From NCBI GenBank assembly GCA_003049485.1, contig PYST01000016.1:124434-188433 (forward strand): a stretch of DNA of 64,000 bases. Direction: 5' to 3'. The notes under the pieces are model-generated. The model was not told the origin of the DNA and did not search any database. It was given only the letters and a program-made list of their open reading frames with translations. This DNA is from Ophioceras dolichostomum (lineage: Eukaryota; Ascomycota; Sordariomycetes; Magnaporthales; Ophioceraceae). The first letter of the stretch is position 1, and each line of letters starts with the position of its first letter. Positions 44,907-53,307 of this stretch are shown here, in pieces. A program made the position numbers and the translations under genes.

Positions 44907-46440
44907 ATGATGCGCCGAGTCGTGGTCACGGGTGTCGGGGCCGTTACCCCACTCGGGGTCGGAGCCCGCCGAACCTGGACACGCCTTCTGGCCGGACACT
45001 CCGGGCTCGTCAGCGTGGCCGGCCTGCAGCCCCGGGAGAGGTGGCGAGACCTGCCCAGTACCGTCGCGGGTCTCGTTCCAGCCGCTAGTAGTACTGCTAC
45101 CGCTGATGGCGGCGGCGGCCCTGTCAGCAGCAGCGGCGGCGGAGTAAAGGAGGGCGTCTGGCGCGCTTCCGACTGGATAGACGCGCCGGACCAGCGGCGC
45201 ATCTCCAAGTTCGCCCAGTATGCCGTCGCGGCTGCGGACATGGCGCTCGAAGATGCGGGCTGGAGCCCGACCGAGCAGGCAGACCTCGAGGCCACGGGCG
45301 TCTGCATCGGCAGCGGCATCGGCAACCTGGATGATCTGTACAGCACCAGCATCGCCTACGAAGAACACGTGAGGACCTTTTTTTTTTCCACGGACACACC
45401 CGTCCTGAGATGGCAAACATTCAAGCGAAGAGGAGGCTGAAACTTTTTATTTAATTTTTTTTTATGATGTGGAGAAATCCAGGGCTACAAGAAAGTCTCC
45501 CCGCTCTTCGCCCCCAAGATCCTCATCAACCTGGCCGCCGGCCACGTCGCCATGCGCCGCGGCCTCCAGGGCCCCAACCACGCCGCCACAACGGCCTGCA
45601 CGACGGGCGCGCACTCGATCGGCGACGCGGCCCGCTTCGTGGCCTTCGGCGACGCGGACGTCATGGTCGCGGGCGGGTCTGAGTCGTGCATCCACCCGCT
45701 CGCCTTCGCGGGCTTCGGGCGCGCGCGCTCGCTGTCGACGGCCTACAACGCTGACCCGGCCGCGAGCTGCCGCCCCTTCGACGCCGGCCGCGACGGCTTC
45801 GTGCTGGCCGAGGGCGCCGCCGTCGTGGTCCTCGAGGAGCTGGAGCATGCACGCCGCCGCGGCGCGCGCGTACTTGCTGAGTTGAGGGGGTATGGGTGCA
45901 GCGGCGACGCGTACCACATGACTGCGCCGAGGGAGGACGGAGCTGGCGCGCTGTTGGCTATGAGGAAGGCGCTGCGCGGCGCGGGGATCAGGCCACGGGA
46001 GGTGGATTATATTAATGCGCATGCGACGGGGACGCGTATTGGGGACGCGGCTGAGGTGTCTGCTATACGGACCCTGATGCTTGGCGAGGAGGGAGTCGAT
46101 AGGGAGGAACTGGTCACGGTTAGCAGCACGAAGGGGGCCATCGGTCACTTGCTTGGTGCTGCGGGTGCTATCGAAGCCGTCTTTGCCGTACTGGCCGTTT
46201 CTGAGGTGAGATAACCAGCCTGGAGAACCACAATGATAGAATTCAACCAAAAGCGTAGAGCTAATCTCGGTCACTGTTCAGGATATCGTCCCGCCAACGC
46301 TGAACCTAGACAACCCGGATGTGGGTGCCAGGTTCAACTTCGTGGCAAATGCGGCCCAGAAGAGAAGTGTGAAGGTGGTCGTTTCTAACAGCTTTGGCTT
46401 CGGTGGGACCAATGCCTCACTGGTATTCTCAAAAATCTAA
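44907..46440 (+). CDS. CEM1: Mitochondrial 3-oxoacyl-[acyl-carrier-protein] synthase (KAS I/II type)
   Basis: Condensing enzyme of type II fatty-acid synthesis; in fungi the single-domain form acts in mitochondria and feeds octanoate to lipoic acid synthesis. Proposed exons: 44907-45368, 45483-46205, 46282-46440 (447 aa), all phase 0, with donors GTGAGG and GTGAGA. The N terminus starts with MMRRVVVTGVGAVTPLG, the usual thiolase-fold start. The catalytic triad is visible: Cys193 (TTACTTGAHSIGDA), His334 (INAHATGT) and His376 (KGAIGHLLGAAG), with Lys371. The C terminus has SFGFGGTNASLVF. The product has no obvious long presequence, as is common for Cem1 proteins, whose targeting signal is short. 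A Ser/Gly/Ala-rich loop lies at about 55-80. Tandem with the BTB and CBP3 genes on the same strand. Symbol given by family role. Confidence 0.93.
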
Positions 46441-46556
46441 TATTCGGGTGGAATCTCCCGTCATATACCTACCTACCTACCTAGATACCACGGCGGCCAG
46501 ATCGGGCAGGTACGGGTTGGCCCGCTCCTTCCTCAATCCGGTGGCCCGCGAGCCAT

Positions 46557-47538
46557 ATGAACGTCACCCTCTGTCGGATTTTTTTCGCTTCCCGTTCTCT
46601 TCTACCACCACACTGCCCAGATTGTAAACAAGACAATCTCGCCTCGTTCAAGTCCATCAGCACGAACGTGGCCGTGAGAACCTCGTCTGCACTAGCTCAC
46701 CATGGAGGATCCTCAGTAGGAGAATCTTCTCAACTCTCTCGTGACGTGAGTTCTGGCAAATAAGAAAGTTCATTTTCAAGTTCCGACGTCAGGCACTAAC
46801 CTCCAAGCATCAAACAGGCTTTTCGAGTCGGGATCGTACTCGGATCTTAAAATCGTCAATGGTGAGAAGAAGTATCTCGTTCACAAAGCAATCATCTGCC
46901 CTCAGTTGAGCTTCTTCGCGGCTGCGGTTAGAGGCAACATCAAGGTCAGTAAATTTCCAACTCAATCTCATTTCATCAAACAAATGCTTACAGCTCATAT
47001 CTGCTCGTAGGAGCCGTTCACGGGAATCATAATGCTTCCGGATGATGACCCCGAGGCAGTTCGACGGATCATCCACTTCTTTTATCACCTGGACTATTCG
47101 GTTTCCTTCGGCGGTAATAAAACACTCTATAATTATCGCGAGTCTACCGACGAAGAATATGACACACCGCCGGCCCCCAAGAGAAAGAAGAGGGCCTTAC
47201 CACAGGTCTGCAGAGGCAAGAAAGTCCCTGTGAGGCCTGACGCTCAGGCCTTCATTGATCACATCAATGTCTACAACCTGGCCAAGAAGTACTCTGTCCA
47301 AGGTTTGGCGGATCTCGCGCTTGAGAAATTCGAGGCGGACGCATACTATTTCTACAATACGGACCAGTTTCTAAAGTCCGCGGAGCTAGTGTACACGTCA
47401 ACCTCTGAGGGTGACCCGCTCCGAAAGACGTTCGCTCGTGCATTCCATGAGAACAAGCGTCTGCTCATGAAGAAGGAACTCGGCCAGAAAATTCTCAAGG
47501 AGGTAGATGGGCTTCTACTTGATCTTTACTCGTTCTGA
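46557..47538 (+). CDS. BTB/POZ domain protein with unresolved 5' end
   Basis: BTB/POZ proteins form dimers or act as adaptors, for example for cullin ubiquitin ligases; the role here is unknown. The firm part is: GAGAAT... at 46720-46745, then 46818-46944 and 47011-47538, joined by GTGAGT and GTCAGT introns (72 and 66 nt) with branch CACTAAC. It encodes ENLLNSLV-TLFESGSYSDLKI, the BTB core YLVHKAIICPQLSFFAAAV and RRIIHFFYHLDYS, then a basic insert (PPAPKRKKRALP) and a helical end (HINVYNLAKKYSVQGLADLALEKFEAD). Two starts are possible. (a) ATG at 46702 has a perfect CACCATGG context but meets TAG at codon 6 (46717-46719). (b) ATG at 46557, with a 46-nt intron 46674-46719 (GTGAGA, CTCAC branch, CAGTAG acceptor), bypasses the stop but adds an atypical Cys/Ser-rich N terminus. 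I list (b) as outer limit without preferring it. Confidence 0.75.
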
Positions 47539-48153
47539 TCGATCAGTGGTATCATGGCTTGTTCAGCCAGCTGCAGGACCTACGAGAACGATAGGTGCAC
47601 ACCGAGTTAGGCAGGTAGCGTTAGATGCAGTGCAGTCGCCTTCGGGGGTGGTCAAAGATGCATCCCATAGTCTCACATGGGCTGCCAGTTTCCCAGTACT
47701 CTTGAGCTCTGGAGGACAGTGGATGCAATTCAATAAATTCGACTTTACCTCTCCTTCGATCAAACCTTCATCTCAGACCGCCGAAGTCGGAGAAGCGAGA
47801 GGCGAGAAGCATTTGTTCCGGACGAAAATAGTGAGGATTCCCATCGTCGATATACATGAAAGGATATCGACACATCTGGGTGTGAGCGGGGAAAAACAAT
47901 ACAAAGGTGGCCGGAGATCCGGCTCCGATTGCTCCCCGGACCAGACAAAATTGTTGTGGGGCCGTTCCGTCATGGTTCTGACCCACCAATTAAACCGCGC
48001 CGTGATAAGAATTTCTTCGCGAACATCTTCGGAATCAAGGATTCCTCTGAGGAGGCCAGCAGCAACATCGCAGGTCATTCAACTTGATCTCTCGCGCAGA
48101 TTCGCAGCATTTCTGGACTGCCTGCACGCGTGGTCGCCTACTACATCTCCACA
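47539..48153. other. Intergenic region between BTB and CBP3 genes
   Basis: 615 bp between two plus-strand genes. A plus-strand frame runs from 47507 to 48217 without a stop, but its translation has no domain and overlaps both genes in the wrong frame. Holds the BTB trailer and CBP3 promoter. Confidence 0.65.
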
Positions 48154-49294
48154 ATGGCCTCTTTCCTTAGCTGCAGGTCCTGCATGGAGGCGACCTCTCC
48201 AAGGATCGGCTCGATGACCAGTCGGGTCAGGCCAAGAGCGTCGCTTCCCTCGTCGAGCATGCCCACCGCCATGACGGCGCCACCACCCGTGACTATGCGG
48301 GTCCGCAACGAGCGGCGATCCGTCCACCGCCCGGCAGCGCATCCCGAAGCCGTTGGACAACCCGTCGGCGGCACCAGTAGCGCCAGTAGCGGTCCAAGGC
48401 TGAGCGCGACTTCGATGATGGACAGCATCAAGGGCGCGGTCGGGACAGCTATGGGACAGTACAAATTCAGTCAGCCTTACCAAGTGTACGGCTCGACGCA
48501 ACATGCGTACAAACTCTTCGCGAAGCAGGCGAGCTACACCATATCGGACAGCGCGCGCAAGGCTGGTAAACTAGAAAAGACGGAGGACGGAGAAGAAATC
48601 GGCGTGGGTGGCGGGATGTGGCACGACGGTATGCAGCCTAGGCACCCCCTTTGTTGCTCATGAAATATTCCCCTAGATTTTGGTTCGAGCGAGCGAGCGA
48701 GCCCATTGCAAATCAAGCTGACGCAGATGAACATCTCTCTCTTCCTCAGAATTCGGTCTCCTTCCAACCTTCAGCACCTGGTCGAACATAACGATGCTGC
48801 ACATGTACCTCTTCGCCGTGCGGCTGCGCTGTCTAGCGAGGGAAGACTTCCAAATGTGGCAGACGCAGCTGGTGGACCACTTCTTCCACGACGCCGAGGA
48901 GCGCATGGTCGAGCAGCACAAGCTCGAGTCGCGCGCAATGCGGCAGAGGTACCTGAAGGACCTGTTCCAGACCTGGCGCGGCATGATCCTGGCCTACGAC
49001 GAAGGGGTGGCCAAGGGCGACGCGATACTCGCGTCGGCCGTGTGGCGCAACATATTCAAGGGGAGCGAGGACGTCGACGTGCGCCACCTCGCGGCCATCG
49101 TGAGCTGGATGCGCCGCACGCTGCAGGCGCTCGACAAGATGGAGGACGTGAGCCTGATTAACGCCCCGCTGACCGCTTTCAAATCCACGCCGTCGCATGA
49201 GCTCAGCTTCGTCGACGTGCCTGCCCCGCAGGTCAAGGGGCTGTTGCCTCCCAAGGAGGGGGGGACTGTGTCGCCGACACCGAAGGCCAGTTGA
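48154..49294 (+). CDS. CBP3: Ubiquinol-cytochrome c reductase assembly factor Cbp3 (UQCC1 homologue)
   Basis: Mitochondrial inner-membrane/mitoribosome-associated chaperone that, with Cbp6, binds newly made cytochrome b during complex III assembly. Proposed exons: 48154-48628 and 48750-49294 (339 aa), phase 1 join with donor GTATGC and acceptor CTCAG, giving MWHDEFGLLPTFSTWSNITMLH. The N-terminal ~95 residues are rich in Arg/Ser/Pro and low in acids, as for a mitochondrial presequence. The chaperone domain covers about 150-300 with hallmark LHMYLFAVRLRCL and LVDHFFHDAEERMVE, then QRYLKDLFQTWRGMILAYDEG. The tail is Pro/Ser-rich. The first ATG of the open frame (48154) was chosen. The stop codon is 176 bp from the end of the convergent DHFR gene. 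Confidence 0.92.
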
Positions 49295-49470
49295 TAAAGG
49301 GGGTGTTTGAGTCGGAAAGGGGGGAAAATCCAAATCTTGAGGTGAAATTGTACCATATTGTATACATCGATTGTAGATATCTTAATCGCCTTTTGGACAT
49401 AACCTTTTTGCATCCCAATATTTGGTACAAGGTGTCAAAGCCGGCCAGAGACGTAATCTAGACAAAAACT

Positions 49471-50408
49471 CTAATCAACACCATCGCCCCCCCTCTCCCA
49501 CATCTGGAACTCATACTCCGTCCCATTCTCCTCCTGCACACCAGCGGGGACCACCTCCCCAACCCAGGCATCGAACCCCTCCTTCCCGACCCTCCTCCAC
49601 GACGACGGCGACGGCGCCCCGAGCTTCAGCGCCGACACGAATGTGTCGCACTCAAAATCGCTCAGCACAGAGGTGAGCAGCACACGCCGCGTCTCCGCCA
49701 GCGCCAGCGCCGCGTCGTAGACCTGCGCGCCGCCCACGATGAACACGTGGCCCAGCGGCGGCGGTAATGACGATGAAGATGAAGATGAGCTCCGCTGCTG
49801 GCGCTGGCGCAGCAGACGGAGGTGCGCGAGCGCAGAGGGGAGCGAGGGTGCGCGCACGACGAGGTCGTCTGCGTCTTCTCCTTTCCCAGCCGTTCCGGAC
49901 CCGGACCCGGATCCGGGTTCGTCCGCAGACGCCGAAAACGGTGGCGGTGGTGGGGGGAAGGAACGGCTCAGCACGACGTTCAGTCGGCCCTTGAGCGGGC
50001 GGAAGCGGGGCGGGATGCTGTCCCACGTCTTGCGGCCCATGATGACCGCGTTTAGGGCTGTTGGAGGCGACTAGATTCCAGGTCCCCGAAAGATTTAGCA
50101 AAATGCATATTTTTTTTTCTTCCCGTCTCATTCGCTAATCAATTCAGTCACTCATTCATTCATCCTTCGAATGATGAGAAAAGCGAGCGTGCCATTGATA
50201 GATAACTCACATTAGCGGGAAGCCTCTTCGTGACCCGCGCGAAGTACGCCATCTCTTTCTTGAGCCCCGTCCAGGGCAGCGTACCGGCCCGGCCGATGCC
50301 CATGTCCCGCGTCGCGGCGAGGACTAGGGTGAGTTCCAGCGGGGGAAGTGGTGGTCGCATTTCTTCTTCATCTGCTGATATTTTTGTCGGCTCCGATGGC
50401 GTCGTCAT
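49471..50408 (-). CDS. Dihydrofolate reductase
   Basis: Reduces dihydrofolate to tetrahydrofolate with NADPH, needed for thymidylate, purine and Met synthesis. Proposed exons: 50408-50211 and 50070-49471 (265 aa), phase 0; donor GTGAGT and acceptor TCTAG, preferred over a closer CAACAG that would create a stop. Motifs in order: LVLAATRDMGIGRAGTLPW (substrate loop); acidic active-site residue in LKKEMAYF; NAVIMGRKTWDSIP; RLNVVLSRSF; and VFIVGGAQVYDAAL (NADPH-binding GG). The product is longer than most DHFRs (about 160-210 aa) because of a low-complexity insert between the LSRSF and VFIVGG segments, including a Pro run, GSGSGSG and a run of eight Ser. The insert looks like a surface loop. Head-to-head with the GluRS gene across about 150 bp. 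Confidence 0.94.
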
Positions 50409-50560
50409 GATGTTGCTTGTTCTTGTGAGGCAGTGTATGAGGTGAAGCTCAAAATTGGGAATTGAGCTTGGGCTTTGGTTTTACACCGCACTCTCTCACC
50501 AAAAGGTCTCTCTCCCCCGAGTACGAAGCACCTTGGGTACCTGAGGTTTCAATCACCAAA
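50409..50560. promoter_or_regulatory. Compact bidirectional promoter between DHFR and GluRS genes
   Basis: Only about 150 bp separate the DHFR ATG from the first ATG candidate for GluRS, so both start regions and leaders must share this sequence. A GGGTACCTGAGG stretch lies near 50535-50546. No TATA box is obvious. The length depends on which GluRS start is right. Confidence 0.5.
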
Positions 50561-52952
50561 ATGAATGCATATGCGTGTTGGTGTTATGAGTCCCCTTTTG
50601 AGTCACCCACACGTTTTTGTTTCTCCCGTCCTCATCAATCCGCTCCGATATAGGGATTCCCCTACCTCAAGCAAATATAGTCATTCTCAGCTTCGGTGCC
50701 AAAACTGAGCTCTCACTCGTGCTCCCAGCTGTGGCGGTTGCCAGCTACCTTGAGAACAAGGGATATCTCAAAGATGTCAAAACCGCGACTCTTTCTGACA
50801 GGGGACCCGGTCCGATTCAACTTGCCGCCTCGTCTGGAGAAATCCTAGCTGATCAGGATATTCTGCTATATTTCGCAGGTTTGGTCGAACACAACGACGA
50901 CCACCCTTCTCATGTCGCCTCGGTGAGTTCCCTCATGTTCCCACTATCGCTCAGCCGCTCCAACTCGCTTTCTGATGTTCTGACGTTTTTATAGATCACC
51001 GAATGGGCCGCCAGAAGTGCGGACTTCGCAAACTCGACTTTTCAGGGTCTGCGGCTGCCGTTGGATGAACTTGCCCGCCATCTCACACTGCGCACATACT
51101 TGGTTGGGCACGACCTGACGGTTGCCGACCTCGCCGTCTGGGCCTGCCTCCGTGGCAATCGCATCGCCCTATCGGCTCTGGGAAAGCAGGAAAGCCTCAG
51201 GAATGTTCTTCGATGGTACCAACACGTCGAAGCCACCAACAATCCCTGGCTTGCTGCTACCGTCAATGAAATCGTGGCCCCGCCTGAACAGGAACGGGCC
51301 AAGGCCAAAGCAGCTGCGAGCGCTGCCGGCGCCAGCTACGAGATCGACATTCCGGAGTCTGAATCCGGGTCACCAGTTGTCACTCGGTTCCCCCCTGAGC
51401 CTTCTGGTTATCTTCACATCGGCCACGTCAAGGCGGCGATTTTGAACGACTACTTCGCCCTCAAGAGCCCAGGAGGTGTCCTCATCTGCCGGTTTGACGA
51501 CACCAATCCGTCCAACGAATCCATGGAGCTCCAAGACGCCATTCTCGAGGATCTCCAGTCGATCGGTATCGTCCCAGACCGGACGAGCTACTCCAGCGAC
51601 CACTTTCAGGTGATGTACGAATACGCCCTGCGGCTCATCAAGGACGGTAAAGCCTTCGCCGACGACTCGCAGCTGGGGAAGGGCGACGCAGACCGCAAAA
51701 ACAGACTGCCTTCGAAGTGCCGTGACTTAAGCATCGACGAGACCCTGGCTCGCTTCTCAGACATGAAGTCTGGCTCTGACGAGGGCCTAAAATGGTGTCT
51801 GCGGGCGAGAATCCAGTTCGACAGCCCCAACGGCGCCTTCCGAGACCCCGTCATCTACCGCTGCAACCCTGCCGCGCACCACAGGGTCGGCACCCAGTGG
51901 AAGATCTACCCCACCTACGACTTCTGCGCCCCAATCCTCGACTCGATCGAAGGCATCACCCTCGCGCTCCGGACAAACGAGTACCGAGACCGCAACGCCC
52001 AGTACGAATGGGTCCAGAGCGCCCTCGGCCTGCGGCCCGTCCCCATCTGGGACTTCTCGCGTATAAAATTCGTCCGCACCGTGCTCTCAAAGCGCAAGCT
52101 GACCCGCATCGTCGGCGCCGGCGAGGTGTGGGGCTGGGACGACCCGCGCATGCCGACGGTCAGGGGCATCCTCCGGCGCGGCATGGTGGTCGGCGCCTGC
52201 GCGAGTTCATCCTCCGCCAGGGGCCGAACCGGAACGTCCTCAACCTCGAGTGGGGCGCGTTCTGGGCCACGAACAAGAAGTACATCGACCGCGCCGCGGG
52301 CCGGTACACCGCCGTCGCCAACGACCGCGCCGTCCGCTGCCGCGTCAGGGGCATCGTTGATATTGATGGTGGTAGCGACGGCGACAACAACATCATCATG
52401 GCGCCGAGGCACGACAAGAGCCCCGAGCTCGGCACGAAGAAGGTGCTCACGCACAGCGAAATCATCATCGAGCAGGCGGACGCGCTCACGCTCGCGGAGG
52501 GCGAGGAGATCACGCTCATGAACTGGGGAAACGCCAGCGTTCGGAGCATCGCCAGAGACCGAGAAATGGACATGAACTTGGAGGAGAAGGATCGAAGAAA
52601 CGATGTGGTTGTCGGGGCGGAACTGGTCCTGCACCTCGAGGGCGACGTGAGGAAGACCAAGAAGAAGATCACGTGGCTCGCGGCCGTTCCCGACAACCTG
52701 GTCCCGGTCGACCTGGTCTCCTTCGACCACCTCATCACGAAAGACAAGCTGTCCAAAGAGGACGCGCTCGAGGAGTTCCTGACGCCGGTGACCGAGTTCA
52801 GGGTCGCCGCGTCGGCCGACTGGAACGTGAGAGAGCTGGGGCGTGGTGCTGTCGTGCAGCTGGACCGGAAGGGGTTCTACAGGGTGGATGTCGCGTACCA
52901 GGACGACGGCTCTCGCATGGTCTTGTTCGAGATTCCCTCTGGAAAGGTTTGA
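50561..52952 (+). CDS. GUS1: Cytosolic glutamyl-tRNA synthetase, interrupted by an apparent one-base frameshift
   Basis: Charges tRNA-Glu in the cytosol. Firm exons: about 50691-50922 and 50995-52952, joined in phase 0 (GTGAGT...TATAG, 72 nt). The start is unsure: ATG at 50561 in a good context could be a 14-nt first exon (intron 50575-50690, weak GTGTTG donor, TTCTCAG acceptor). Residues after the join form a GST-like N-terminal domain (ELSLVLPAVAVASYLENKG, ... YLVGHDLTVADLAVWACL). The catalytic core has RFPPEPSGYLHIGHVKAAIL (HIGH at 51415-51426) and VLSKRKLTRIV, the KMSKS equivalent, at 52081-52101. After GILRRGMVV (about 52190) homology moves to another frame, which continues LREFILRQGPNRNVLNLEWG and the anticodon-binding beta barrels to a stop at 52950-52952. 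One base seems missing in GGCGCCTGCGCG at 52192-52203. The gene is essential, so sequencing or assembly error is the likelier reason. Confidence 0.9.
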
Positions 52953-53307
52953 CTGAGTAAGGTCAACTAAAGTTGGCAAGATATTTTCTCGAGGGGTTCA
53001 GCTGCTTCTGGATATAACAGCACATTAAAATAAAGGGCAGACATAACGAAACATCGAGGTATAAGATAACGTAGAACCAAAGAGAACAACATCTCAAAAA
53101 ACAAAACCGTCCACCATCCCTTTTTGAGCTTTTCAAGCCACTGTTTATTAATTTAACCCCCCCCCCCCCCCCCCCCCTTNNNNNNNNNNCCCCCCCCCCC
53201 CTCCATCCCTTTTTTTTTTGTCTTCCGTTTTGAACACAGTGAGTATACCTCTTCCATCCCCAACCCAACACAACCCAACAAACATTCATAGGTACTCAGT
53301 AGGTAAT
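52953..53307. other. Convergent intergenic region with poly-C tract and assembly gap
   Basis: The GluRS (+) and YPP1 (-) genes end facing each other across 355 bp. A C21 run at 53157-53177 is followed by TT, ten undetermined bases and C12 (53190-53201), then CTCC and a T run. No gene fits. Confidence 0.7.
53180..53189. other. Assembly gap (10 N) inside a poly-C tract
   Basis: Ten undetermined bases interrupt a C homopolymer of at least 33 determined C residues. The real length is unknown. Confidence 0.98.

Noticed and set aside
45462..46274. 270-codon minus-strand open frame opposite the ketoacyl synthase
   Set aside because: Shadow of a GC-rich exon; the Ala/Arg/Gly-rich translation has no domain.
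47507..48217. 236-codon plus-strand open frame between BTB and CBP3
   Set aside because: It overlaps the ends of both genes in another frame and has no domain; both neighbours have clear homology in their own frames.
50071..50076. Alternative DHFR acceptor CAACAG slightly downstream of TCTAG
   Set aside because: Used with the phase 0 donor it would read straight into a TAA stop; the TCTAG acceptor keeps the frame and gives the expected SPPTALNAVIMG.
51915..52979. 354-codon minus-strand open frame opposite GluRS
   Set aside because: It is an antisense shadow of GC-rich GluRS codons; the plus strand carries the enzyme's motifs.
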